Shown one piece after another: positions 51,201 through 58,878 of a stretch of 64,000 bases of DNA. Every line of letters starts with the position of its first letter. The first letter of the stretch is position 1. The DNA lies in assembly GCF_014645815.1 (NCBI RefSeq), contig NZ_BMML01000018.1:157366-221365 (forward strand), written 5' to 3'. Under the pieces are notes generated by a model, which searched no databases, was not told where the DNA came from, and saw nothing but the letters and a program-made list of their open reading frames with translations. Both the position numbers and the translations under genes were made by a program. Origin of the DNA: Streptomyces fuscichromogenes (lineage in GTDB: Bacteria; Actinomycetota; Actinomycetes; Streptomycetales; Streptomycetaceae).

Positions 51201-52697
51201 GGCCGCTGGTCGGTGGACCGGGGTGGACCGACGACGCTAGACGAGCCGGTGACCGTGTCCCTGGTCGAGCGTCGACTCGAAGAAGAGGAGGCTGCAGTCC
51301 GCAGGCTGGAATCCAGCTACGACGAGGCCCTCGTGGTGGGGCACGAAGCACGTGCCGACCGTGTGATGGACGCCCGTGAGATCGCCGACCAACTGCGGGT
51401 CCTTGGGGAAGAACGGGCCCTACTGGTCGAATACCTCGTCATGGACGAGGAGATTCTTGTCTTCTTCCTTCGTGCCGGGGACACCGTGCCGCAGATGGAC
51501 CGGATCGACATGCGGGAGTTCGAACTGCGCGAACTCGTAGCACAGTTGCTGCCGCCCCGTACAGGAGGGACTTCCCGCCCTCTCTCGTCAAGCGTGCTGG
51601 AGCGCCTCGCCCCGCTCGTCGAACCCGTCGTGCGGCGCAGCCGCCCCGGTGACCTCCTGTGGGTCGTACCGCATCGTGTTCTTCACCAAGTGCCGTTGCA
51701 TGCCGTTCCGGTCGACGGCGCCCCACTGCTGCGGACCCGTTCCTTCTGCTACACGCCGAGCGCCGCAGTGCTCAGCCGCTGTCAGAAGGCCCGAGACACC
51801 CGTGGCACGGGCCAAGGATCAGCCGGCCGCTGGACCACCGCCCTGGTGCTCGGCGATTCCGGTGCTGACCTGCCGCACTCGCGTTTCGAAGCGACAGAGG
51901 TTGCCGCCCTCTTCGGCACCCGAGCCCTCGTGGGCAGCGAGGCCAAGGCCTCCACATTGCTCAACCGCGCGGCTCGAACCGGTGGCCCCGACGTACTGCA
52001 CCTGGCCTGTCATGGACGATTTAGCGAGGAGCGCTCCCTCGATTCGGGAGTGGTGCTCGCACCCGATGCGGGCGCCTTGGCGAAGGAGACGGTCCTTACC
52101 GCGGAAGCCGTTATGCGCCTGTCGCTGAGCATCGATTTGGTGGTGCTCAGCGCCTGTGACAGTGGGCGAAGCGAAGAGCGTGCCGGCGACGAACTGATCG
52201 GACTCCCTCGCGCGCTCCTGCAGGCCGGGGTTCCGAGCGTGCTGGTCAGTCTTTGGCCCGTCGATGACCTGGCCACATGCCTGCTGATGACATGCTTCCA
52301 CCGCAACGCGACGGAGTCACGATCGGACGTCACCCTGGCCGACGCTCTGCGCCAGGCTCAGCTCGCTGTCGCGGATCTCACCGCTCAAGACGTGATGGAG
52401 TACTGCGACCGGCGGATCGACGAGACGGAAGGCACCGAACGCATGCTCCTTCAGCTGGACCGGGCCGACATCCAGGTCCTAGCCGGCGACCTGACATCCG
52501 CGGTCGCAGCCTACCGCCTGCTCACGGAGCAACGGACGACCTCCGACGCCGTACGGCGCATCGTGGACGCGGCGCGGCGGAAGCTGCCGCTTTTGGAGCT
52601 GCGGGCGATGGCACCGGAACAGGTGGACTACTCGGTCCAGCCCTTTTCTGACCCCTATTACTGGGCCTCGTTCGTCCTCGTGGGAGATTGGAGGTAG
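48270..52697 (+). CDS. TPR-CHAT protein: caspase-like protease with tetratricopeptide sensor
   Basis: Encodes 1475 residues; AGGGGG precedes the ATG. Residues 1 to about 1080 are helical repeats, with clear TPR units such as GAYRRAIALDPERGGLHTGL and QSRAIELKPDEVLYRLTRGN (about 210-270). Residues about 1130-1370 form a CHAT protease domain with the catalytic His1248 in LHLACHGRFSEE and Cys1296 in VVLSACDSGRSEE. The closing SDPYYWASFVLVGDW is the typical end of CHAT, but about 80 extra residues with another helical unit are inserted before it. CHAT proteases are executioners in gasdermin and type III CRISPR-linked immunity. The two downstream genes are probable substrate and effector. The promoter is separated by the transposon. 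Confidence 0.9.
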   Translation: MEEQATNFRRAMLAISDEVEQARTEGGTQEALEALLRGVDRARDQLTEADGEAFGWYAHFGFRACELYESQERSDLVVELAGELWRESRTHSSPRGQLRAAIALVGAHAAEGRVAAAVQHAVSIPQLMESAAKPPAHAVYDVLLPAVDHNQIWDFLTGFAQHVYYVAENYPACIEVCRILLRIAPDGADVAALMAFSMGRMADHASAEGAYRRAIALDPERGGLHTGLTAALMGLGRLDEALESQSRAIELKPDEVLYRLTRGNIHEALGEHTAAIAEYDLILESLDGADASAEAESFGQASSTHDVWNLTSQELSRLVLIARLRSLAEVGLPEQVAEHAHPLLARDDPAMQQIVHRLLGDALRRARRTEQACDAYARAVAAGDDSRETRTTLCEWLVECGRVDEAVRELSRMADLSESSPEPIAAREALAELVDRFPAHAPALRARGQAESACGCPAQAVATFSQVLDRHPQDGWALLWRGVALVSRSDEHEPAERGWSTAFSLLRVRDALLDLAQAAHLEGGHQERAREAFGWLLERAVWSPLILTSLMDDLSAMKHLTSALPGLEAPFQALYESHTHDNPARRWSEAAAKLAAARAELELIGLPLLAALADAIRADSLMRLHRLQEALDAMSAAEKSASFLGLGPHQRVDDHVRSVMCNARGSGHEAVFLSLEHLELAALVRAEMQSYLNRLRADAMSMLGHFERAMDKASEFALGTDRTDTVRSQLQSARLLRDAGRHDEALAVLESLADEALEPDDMFWRDNLRVTVFMRSRRLDEARGLALRTLEWIPADFTYARAVLQANLAWILVVEQQAEEALKLLDGMEIGPEITWQQRKVWHQIRGTALGQLGRCAPALAEFLTVLSIVEEFRLTLRGLNARISWQAEHLQLHAQAMSCALNAEDLGTLFQLLERSKAQAFLDQLDADGTVLDTTSEELRTYLEAARARRAVLHELVDAPRPEAEIELLHTYERQGGRWSVDRGGPTTLDEPVTVSLVERRLEEEEAAVRRLESSYDEALVVGHEARADRVMDAREIADQLRVLGEERALLVEYLVMDEEILVFFLRAGDTVPQMDRIDMREFELRELVAQLLPPRTGGTSRPLSSSVLERLAPLVEPVVRRSRPGDLLWVVPHRVLHQVPLHAVPVDGAPLLRTRSFCYTPSAAVLSRCQKARDTRGTGQGSAGRWTTALVLGDSGADLPHSRFEATEVAALFGTRALVGSEAKASTLLNRAARTGGPDVLHLACHGRFSEERSLDSGVVLAPDAGALAKETVLTAEAVMRLSLSIDLVVLSACDSGRSEERAGDELIGLPRALLQAGVPSVLVSLWPVDDLATCLLMTCFHRNATESRSDVTLADALRQAQLAVADLTAQDVMEYCDRRIDETEGTERMLLQLDRADIQVLAGDLTSAVAAYRLLTEQRTTSDAVRRIVDAARRKLPLLELRAMAPEQVDYSVQPFSDPYYWASFVLVGDWR

Positions 52698-52704
52698 GGG
52701 AGAC

Positions 52705-53247
52705 ATGGCAGAAGTGAACATTTCCTCTATACGGGAGAAATGTGTCGACGTCGACCAGAGCGACGGCACCGCGGAGATCCTGCTGGCCCTCGAGCAGGCG
52801 GATTGCCGATTCGCCCTGGTCCGCGGGGCCGGCGCCGGGCAGGACCGTCCCCTGCACGCACTCCTGACTCGCAACGCGGACGGAACGCTTTCCACCCCCA
52901 ATTCGGTGGTGGTCGTGGGCACTGAGCCTGACATCCTGGAGGCGGAAACGCTTCTAACCCTGGCCCTGGAACTGGTCCACGGGAACACGACCGGCGCGGT
53001 CGTGCTGAATGCATCTGGTCCCGCCGGGATCATCGCCCGGGACATCTTGATCCAGGCCATTCCACTTGAGCTCCTCACCGCGAACCGGCAACGCCAGGGA
53101 ACCCCTGATATCCCGTCGCTGCGCTACCAGTGCAACAAATGCGATCCACCGAGCGTCCGCCTGTTGCGCGCGGCTCCGCCCGGTGACAAGCCGCCTCGGT
53201 GTGTCGGCGACTTCTTTCACGGACCGATGGAACGGGTGACTTCCTGA
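52705..53247 (+). CDS. Small protein with C-terminal CxxC/Cys pair, CHAT-operon partner
   Basis: Encodes 180 residues starting 7 bases after the TPR-CHAT stop; its own stop overlaps the next start (TGATG). The N-terminal 125 residues look like a compact alpha/beta domain (ILLALEQADCRFALVRGAG, NSVVVVGTEPDILEAETLL, GAVVLNASGPAGIIARDI). The last 45 residues contain YQCNKCDPP and PPRCVGDFF, a possible metal site. I do not recognise the family. It may be the adaptor or cleavage substrate of the CHAT protease. The linker between domains (about 130-145) is the natural place for a cut. Confidence 0.6.
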   Translation: MAEVNISSIREKCVDVDQSDGTAEILLALEQADCRFALVRGAGAGQDRPLHALLTRNADGTLSTPNSVVVVGTEPDILEAETLLTLALELVHGNTTGAVVLNASGPAGIIARDILIQAIPLELLTANRQRQGTPDIPSLRYQCNKCDPPSVRLLRAAPPGDKPPRCVGDFFHGPMERVTS

Positions 53248-54722
53248 TGTTCACCACGGTCCTCAAGGAGGTGAGCGGCTTCTTCGATCGCAGGGCTCTC
53301 GCCACCGTCTTCTTCCCGAGCCTGGTCTTCTGGACCGGCGCCGCGCTCACCGCTGGCCTGGCCGAGCATAAGACCGGCCAGGGGGTGCGCGTGTGGGCGC
53401 ACCAGCCCGGCGTGGTCCAGGCCGGCATCGTCGTCGGATGGATTGCATTCGTGGTCTTCTGGTCCCTGCTGTGGCAGGCTTCCGGAGCCGCGCTCGACCG
53501 GCTCTTCCAGGGGTACTGGCCGCAGGAGGGACCTTTGTCGGTCCTGACCCGGCGCGGCAGCAGACGGCATGCCCGCGCCCGACAGGACCTAATCGCAAGG
53601 GATCGGGAACTGGAACAGGCGGAAATCGCGGCCTCTGCCGAACGGGCGGCCTTCCCCGAACCGGGGGCCGTCGCTGCCCCCACGGTCGTCTGGCCCACGG
53701 AACGGATCGAGGCCGAACTCGACGCTCTGGAAACGATCCTGAGGCTGCAGATCACGTCGGATCCACTGTCCGGCTGGTCCACACGCTGCCGCGACCTCGC
53801 CGAACAGTTGGCTCCACACTCCGGAACCACCCAGGACGAGACCTGGAAACGACGCCTCGGGCGCTTCGCCGTCGCTGCCAATGAGCTGGCCCACGCATTG
53901 GAGGAAGCTGAACTGGCCCTGCGCGAAGAGCGCTCGACGGTGCAGCAGCAGTTGTTCCTGCGCTATCCGCAGCCTCCGGTCAAGCCCCTGCCGACCAGCC
54001 TGGGCAACATCGTCCGGGCAGCGGAGCAGCACCCACGCGTCCGCTACGGACTCGATCCCGTGGTGATCTGGTCCCGGCTACAGCCCGTACTGCCCGCGGA
54101 CGACGCGGATGCTGTCCGCAGGGCCAAAGCCAGTCTGGACCTGTTGTGCACGCTGGCCGCCTACATCGGCCTGTTCGGACTGCCAATTGCCACCTGGGTG
54201 GCTTTCCGGGTGCCCGATCCGGGCCGCCCCGCGCTGCTCTGGGCTGCTCTGGGGAGCGCGGGAGCGTGTGCCGTCGGTACTTGGGGCACCGCTCACCGGT
54301 CGAAGCTGTGGCTCCTGACGCTCCTGTTGTTCGGAGCTTCCGCCGTGCCACTCGTCCTGACGCTGGCCAATCACTCGGCCGAACTTCTGGGAACCCGCAC
54401 AGTCGTACTGCGCCTCGGTCTGGCCACCCTGTTTTGCACGGATATTGTCACGCTGTCACTCATCGCCTACCGCGGGGCAGTACAAGCCGGGATCACCTTC
54501 GCCGAGAAGGTGCGATCTACCTTCGATCTCCACCGCTCACGTGTCCTCGAGGGCATGCGACTGCGCGCTCCCAGCGATCTGGCAGAGGAGCGGCGTACCT
54601 GGGCTGCTCTATGCGCCTTTCTCTATCGCGGCGCCTTGCCTGAAGTCGGCACACTCCAGTACGCGGAACCCGCGCCCACGAGCTGCGCAAGCGGCCCGGC
54701 GCAAGCCGCTCCGCCCGGCTAG
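53247..54722 (+). CDS. Multi-pass membrane protein, putative effector of the CHAT operon
   Basis: Encodes 491 residues from the ATG at 53247, overlapping the upstream stop by one base. Two membrane helices lie at about 17-38 and 55-78 (FFPSLVFWTGAALTAGLA; IVVGWIAFVVFWSLLWQ). A long cytoplasmic charged helical region follows (about 90-285), with AxxELAHALEEAELALREER-type coiled-coil character. Four more helices are at about 295-410 (LDLLCTLAAYIGLFGLPIAT to LFCTDIVTLSLIAYRGAV), with a cytoplasmic tail. No transporter or enzyme motif is seen. In a CHAT protease operon the likely role is a membrane-disrupting effector or a membrane anchor for the protease. This is inference. Confidence 0.6.
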   Translation: MFTTVLKEVSGFFDRRALATVFFPSLVFWTGAALTAGLAEHKTGQGVRVWAHQPGVVQAGIVVGWIAFVVFWSLLWQASGAALDRLFQGYWPQEGPLSVLTRRGSRRHARARQDLIARDRELEQAEIAASAERAAFPEPGAVAAPTVVWPTERIEAELDALETILRLQITSDPLSGWSTRCRDLAEQLAPHSGTTQDETWKRRLGRFAVAANELAHALEEAELALREERSTVQQQLFLRYPQPPVKPLPTSLGNIVRAAEQHPRVRYGLDPVVIWSRLQPVLPADDADAVRRAKASLDLLCTLAAYIGLFGLPIATWVAFRVPDPGRPALLWAALGSAGACAVGTWGTAHRSKLWLLTLLLFGASAVPLVLTLANHSAELLGTRTVVLRLGLATLFCTDIVTLSLIAYRGAVQAGITFAEKVRSTFDLHRSRVLEGMRLRAPSDLAEERRTWAALCAFLYRGALPEVGTLQYAEPAPTSCASGPAQAAPPG

Positions 54723-54763
54723 TGCTGGGTTCCTCTTTCGCTGGGTATATGTCCTGGTGGTGG

Positions 54764-55130
54764 GATGGTTGACGATGATTTTACGGGCACGGCCGGGACG
54801 TGGTTCGCCGTTTGTCGCGGGCGCGGAAGGCGCCGCGCGATGCAGTGATGCGGGCCCGGATGATCCAGTTGAGCTGGTCGGGCCTGCGGTGCCGGCGATC
54901 GCGGTGGAACTGGGCTGCAGCCAGAGAACGGTCTGGTGGTGGTTGCACCGCTTCAATCGCTCAGGCCTGCAGGGGCTGGAGGATCTGGGCGGGCAGGGCC
55001 GCGAGTGGCGGATCACCGAGGAGGACCGATCCCAGATCATCTCCGTGGTCAAGACCGTGCCACCGGGGCGGATGAGGTGGGAGCCCGACGGGGAACTGTG
55101 GGTCTTTCCACGAGTCTGTACCCTGCGGTA
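54764..55130 (+). pseudogene. Degraded IS630-type transposase N-terminus
   Basis: Two frames are needed to read the typical helix-turn-helix region: LSRARKAPRDAVMRARMIQL in one, then AIAVELGCSQRTVWWWLHRF, GLQGLEDLGGQGREWRITEE and TVPPGRMRW in another, with the switch near 54885-54895. No DDE domain follows. The rest of 54723-55245 contains nothing else I can support. Confidence 0.6.
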
Positions 55131-55245
55131 GCCCCATGATGGGTTTTCCGCGTCCTCGGGCGAGGCGCGGTGGGGGAGTGGTCTCGGAACCGGACTTGAT
55201 GTTTGACGATCGGAGAATCATCCACGCCCGTAGGTAGGAGTGGGA

Positions 55246-56433
55246 TCATGCAGTGGTGGGACTGGGTAGTTCGCTGATGAAGGTGAAGCGGGCGGGTGCG
55301 TGGTCGATGGGCAGGTCGGGGCGCCAGGCGGTGAGGATTTGGGCACTGCACTCGAACAGGTCCGGGGGTAGGGCGTCCACAGGCCACCAGCGCCAGTCGC
55401 CGACGCTCTCGTCGGGCTGGTCGGCCGGCTCCCCGCGCCAGCGGGTGACGAGTGCGCCGAAGGTGATGCGGACGACGTCGCCGACCTGGTCGAGGAGCAT
55501 GCCCATGAGGCGGACGTCGGCGGGTTCGGCGCACAGGCCGGTCTCCTCGGCGAGTTCCCGCACCACTGCCTCTTGCAGAGACTCGCCCGGCTCCACGGTT
55601 CCGCCGGGCAGCTCTCGCGTGCCCAGCCGGTGCCGACCCAGGAGGAGGCCCCGGGGGCCGAACACCACGGCGCCGACGCCGACAGCCGCATGGGCGACGG
55701 GTGGCTTCGGGGTGCGGGGACGGGCGGTGATGCGAGCCGGTCGGTGGGCCTGGAAGAGCCGGTAGGAGGCGTTGTTGTCCTCCTGCGGCGCGTCGAGGAC
55801 GGTGATGCCCTGCACACGGAGCCCGTACTGCATGAGCAGGTCTTCCCACAACTCCGGTGTGAGCACCCACATGTGCACAGTGAGGTCGCTGCCGCCAGCC
55901 AGGCGCAGGATCTCCGGACGAGAAATGACGGTCGAGGTGGGGCCGTCGCCGGCGGAATTGGTGTGCAGCACGGTGAAGTACAGCCTGCCCCCCGGCTTGA
56001 GGGCGGTCGCCAAGGCGGGCAGGAGTCGGTGGGGGTCGAGGAAGTGGAAGGTGTTCAGGGAGTAGATCACGTCGTACGGTGCTGCCGTGCCCAGGTGCTC
56101 GACGGCATCGGCGTTGACCAGCTGTAGTCCCGGCACATCGGGGTAGCGGGTGCGGGCCCGCTCGATCTGGCTGGGGGAGGCATCGACGCCGTCGACCTGC
56201 GCAGCATAGGCGCGGGCTAGGTGTGCGGCGTGCCGGGCGGGGCCGCAGCCGAGGTCCAGGACGCGTAGGCCCCTGAGGTCCCCGAGGATGCCGTCGCCCG
56301 GCCCGTCCGCCGCGGGGCCCCACGTGATCTGGTCCACCTCCGTCAGGGGCGTACCGCGCCGCAGGTGGTGTGTTCCGTAGGCGTCCCAGGCGAGGCGTGT
56401 CTGTCGTTCGAGGTCCAACGCGTTGTCTCCCAT
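55246..56433 (-). CDS. Fused SAM-dependent methyltransferase / Nudix hydrolase
   Basis: Encodes 395 residues from the ATG at 56433. Residues 1 to about 215 are a class I methyltransferase with motif I LRVLDLGCGPARHAAHLA (about 56-73) and an acidic motif II (DGVDASPSQIERA). Residues about 230-385 are a Nudix hydrolase whose box starts GGTVEPGESL and ends RELAEETG, with the expected REXXEE glutamates. Such bifunctional proteins are known in Streptomyces, but their substrate is not defined. The gene follows another methyltransferase gene by 7 bases, so both probably act on the same or successive nucleotides or small molecules. Confidence 0.9.
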   Translation of the reverse strand: MGDNALDLERQTRLAWDAYGTHHLRRGTPLTEVDQITWGPAADGPGDGILGDLRGLRVLDLGCGPARHAAHLARAYAAQVDGVDASPSQIERARTRYPDVPGLQLVNADAVEHLGTAAPYDVIYSLNTFHFLDPHRLLPALATALKPGGRLYFTVLHTNSAGDGPTSTVISRPEILRLAGGSDLTVHMWVLTPELWEDLLMQYGLRVQGITVLDAPQEDNNASYRLFQAHRPARITARPRTPKPPVAHAAVGVGAVVFGPRGLLLGRHRLGTRELPGGTVEPGESLQEAVVRELAEETGLCAEPADVRLMGMLLDQVGDVVRITFGALVTRWRGEPADQPDESVGDWRWWPVDALPPDLFECSAQILTAWRPDLPIDHAPARFTFISELPSPTTA

Positions 56434-56440
56434 GCCGGGT

Positions 56441-57025
56441 TCAGGGGCGGAGTGCGTAGCAGCGCAGCACGTCGAGATCGGCGGTGCGTACGACGGACCA
56501 TCCCGCGGTGAGTGTCTCGGCCTCGGCGACGGTGATCCCGAGGTGCTTGCAGGGGTCGCTGTCCTCGCGACGGCCGGCGAGTTCGGTGACGACCCAGAAG
56601 GTCCCATCGGCTGCCAGGACCTTCCGGACTCGGTCGAGGAAGGCCGGCTTGTCGTCCATCCACCGGTAGACCAGGCGGCAGGTGACGACCGCGTACGCGC
56701 GGTCCGGCAGGGCGTTGATGTCGTCGGCGGCGAAGTCCATCAGATGCCAGGTCGGCCCTTCGCCATGCTGGTGGCTCCGGGGCTTCTCGACTGCTGCGGC
56801 GATGGCGCTGGGGGAGAAGTCGATGCCGGTGGTGCGGTAACCGAGTGCGTGGAGGTGGTGGGCGAGGGCACCGTCGCCGGTGCCGATGTCGAGGGCCGGG
56901 CGTCCACAGCTAGGTCCGACATGATCCGCCAGGAGTGTGGCCTCGGCGCTGCTGATTTCCCGGTACCGGCGTCCGCCGGCCCAGAGCGGCTCCCAGTAGT
57001 CGGCGGTGGCAGTGATGGTCGACAT
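56441..57025 (-). CDS. Class I SAM-dependent methyltransferase
   Basis: Encodes 194 residues from the ATG at 57025. The SAM-binding motif is RPALDIGTGDGALAHHLHAL (about residues 42-61), followed by TTGIDFSPSAIAAAV and the post-motif HLMDFAADDINALP. It resembles small Streptomyces methyltransferases that often sit beside the methyltransferase/Nudix fusion gene, as here. The target is unknown. Confidence 0.88.
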   Translation of the reverse strand: MSTITATADYWEPLWAGGRRYREISSAEATLLADHVGPSCGRPALDIGTGDGALAHHLHALGYRTTGIDFSPSAIAAAVEKPRSHQHGEGPTWHLMDFAADDINALPDRAYAVVTCRLVYRWMDDKPAFLDRVRKVLAADGTFWVVTELAGRREDSDPCKHLGITVAEAETLTAGWSVVRTADLDVLRCYALRP

Positions 57026-57300
57026 TCGGCTCCTTCGCAAGCGGACGGGACAGCCGAGGCCGTGGTCCCGGTGGGCATTGGTAGCGGAGGCTTCGGACGG
57101 AGCACAGCAGCAGAAGCAGGACGGGGATGCCTGGAGGAGTGCATCGGGCGCGAGGGCGGTGCGCACGTCGAGCAGATGGGCAACCAGAACAGCGGCGATC
57201 GCGACAGCGAGCGGACAGGAACCGGCAATCACCGTGGTGCTGACGGCCTGCATCCGCCCCTGGAACCGCGGAGGGCACAAGGCTTGCCATATTGGCAGTT
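57026..57300 (-). pseudogene. C-terminal remnant of an MFS exporter
   Basis: Just upstream of the methyltransferase the minus strand encodes PPRFQGRMQAVSTTVIAGS, PLAVAIAAVLVAHLLDVRTA and, in another frame, PVLLLLLCSVRSLR. This matches the last two helices and closing SPVRxLR-type segment of MFS drug exporters, split by a frameshift near 57140. The rest of the gene is absent. Confidence 0.4.
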
Positions 57301-57338
57301 CGGCCCCGTACTGATGGTGCGACGGCCGTGGCCCGGTC

Positions 57339-57782
57339 CTACGCCGGATCGGTGGGGTGGTGTGTGTGGAAGGTGAGTCCGGTGATCCGGCCGGATTGGA
57401 TGACGGGACCGTGCTGTGCACCTCCACTGATGGTGTTGCGCACAGTGCTTGGTTGTGTATCCGCGTTGTTCGCGACGTCCTGCAAGGATGTGAGTAAGCC
57501 ACGGAGGTCGTCGCTGGTTGCGGAGCTTGGCCGCAGGAGATGTCGCAGGTAAGCGTGCCACTGGTTGGTGATGTCACGGGTCGTTTGTGCGTCACCTCTG
57601 GCTTCGGCGGCGAGTAGTCGAGTTCGGGCAGTGTCCAAGTTGGTGATCGAGGTTTCATCTGCACCGATGCGTGAGAAGTACCGCCCGACGTGCTCCCGGG
57701 CGTGCATCCAGGAGTCTGTGACCATGAGTGAGACCAGGGTGGTCGCTCCGGATGCGGCCAGGGCGGCCAGCTCACTGTCCAT
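57339..57782 (-). CDS. Small protein with C-terminal amyloid-signalling-like motif
   Basis: Encodes 147 residues from the ATG at 57782, inside the end of the upstream gene (11-base overlap). The N-terminal half is helical and starts with a hydrophobic stretch, ALAASGATTLVSLMVTDSW (about residues 7-25). The C-terminal segment SGGAQHGPVIQSGRITGLTF (119-138) resembles bacterial amyloid signalling sequences, with a GxVIQxG core comparable to RHIM. Proteins with this layout are known in Streptomyces beside NLR-like NTPases, and the N-terminal part may be the effector. It is the last gene of the TIR/NTPase operon. Confidence 0.65.
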   Translation of the reverse strand: MDSELAALAASGATTLVSLMVTDSWMHAREHVGRYFSRIGADETSITNLDTARTRLLAAEARGDAQTTRDITNQWHAYLRHLLRPSSATSDDLRGLLTSLQDVANNADTQPSTVRNTISGGAQHGPVIQSGRITGLTFHTHHPTDPA

Positions 57783-58878
57783 CGTCTTTCCTTTCAAAGG
57801 GCGGCGCTTCGGGCGTTTCGTCGGTCGTGGCGTGTGCTGAGGCCGATGTATCACCGATGTCCGGCGTGAAGCTCGCAGGCGGGTCGAACCTGCGTAGTAG
57901 GTCCTCGGCGGTCTCGTGCCGGTCCTGTGTCTTGATGACGTCGGCAATTTGCTTGGCCAGCATTGCTCGTCGGACGTCTCCGTCTTTGAAGCCCATGCTG
58001 TTGAGGAAGGCCTCGAAGTGTTCGGCGGCCGTCGGCTCTTGTTCGAAGGAGGGTGCCGACTCCTGCAGTGGACCGGGTTGTTCGTCGTGCGGCGGAGCTA
58101 TGAGATGAAGAAGCCGTCCGGGTACGTCCGTGTCGTTGGCGGCAGACGTGAGCTGGGCGAGCAGGCCGAGGTCAGCCACGGTCTTCTCTACATGGTCGTC
58201 GTTTTTGGCGAGCCACCAGACGACCGCGCTGCCGGTGTCCTTCAGTACGTCTTCGCTCAGGTATTGACGCTTGCTCTGTTCGTACTTCCGCTGATGTTCC
58301 CAGACAGCCTTGTCCTTGCGTACTTCGGCGAGACGGTCCAGCCGTTCTTGGTCGTGTTCGCGCAAGCTCAGTGTGATGTCCTCCGCCATGACGTGAAGGT
58401 GTCCGGTGGGGTCCGGGCGCATCCTGCTGAGCGCACCGCTCAGTTCATTCTGAACCAGGGATGGCCGACCTGGCTCCCGCTGCTCGGTTATCGAGCGGGC
58501 TCGGTCCAGGACCGCTTCGACTGCGAGGCCGGCTGGGTTGAGGAGGAGTTCGTTGCCGACTGCTTCGAGGGGGTACCACCGCACAGTTGCCGAGAACAAG
58601 AAGTCGTAGTCGGCCCAATGGCTGGGTAGTGCCACATGTCTGACGTGGTGTTCCCTGCGCTCAACGGGGGGATCTGTGCGTTGCTCCTGCACGTCTACTG
58701 GCAGGGATCCACGTCGTAATACGGCGATCTTGAACGCGGCTGTAGGGACTCCGACGAGGAGTAAGGCCAGTGCGGGCCACGCGAACGTGGGCCAATTCTG
58801 AGTCAGGCCGAGAATGGTCAGCAGCAGGCCGCACAGGATGGTGAGGAAGACGGTCGTCGTCTTGCAGCCGGTCGTCAT
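57772..58878 (-). CDS. Membrane-anchored protein of the TIR/NTPase operon
   Basis: Encodes 368 residues; the ATG at 58878 overlaps the NTPase stop as ATGA. Two N-terminal membrane helices (about 8-25 and 30-50: TVFLTILCGLLLTILGL, PALALLLVGVPTAAFKI) are followed by a cytoplasmic region. Its middle part (about 95-240) is reminiscent of stomatin/SPFH-like proteins, with ITLSLREHDQERLDRLAEVR and coiled-coil character. The C-terminal 120 residues are acidic and variable. No enzyme motif is visible. It probably links the system to the membrane. The SPFH comparison is tentative. Confidence 0.6.
   Translation of the reverse strand: MTTGCKTTTVFLTILCGLLLTILGLTQNWPTFAWPALALLLVGVPTAAFKIAVLRRGSLPVDVQEQRTDPPVERREHHVRHVALPSHWADYDFLFSATVRWYPLEAVGNELLLNPAGLAVEAVLDRARSITEQREPGRPSLVQNELSGALSRMRPDPTGHLHVMAEDITLSLREHDQERLDRLAEVRKDKAVWEHQRKYEQSKRQYLSEDVLKDTGSAVVWWLAKNDDHVEKTVADLGLLAQLTSAANDTDVPGRLLHLIAPPHDEQPGPLQESAPSFEQEPTAAEHFEAFLNSMGFKDGDVRRAMLAKQIADVIKTQDRHETAEDLLRRFDPPASFTPDIGDTSASAHATTDETPEAPPFERKDDGQ

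Noticed and set aside
48270..54722. A gasdermin in the CHAT operon
   Set aside because: The downstream membrane protein has at least six ordinary membrane helices and a long coiled region, unlike the small beta-rich bacterial gasdermins.
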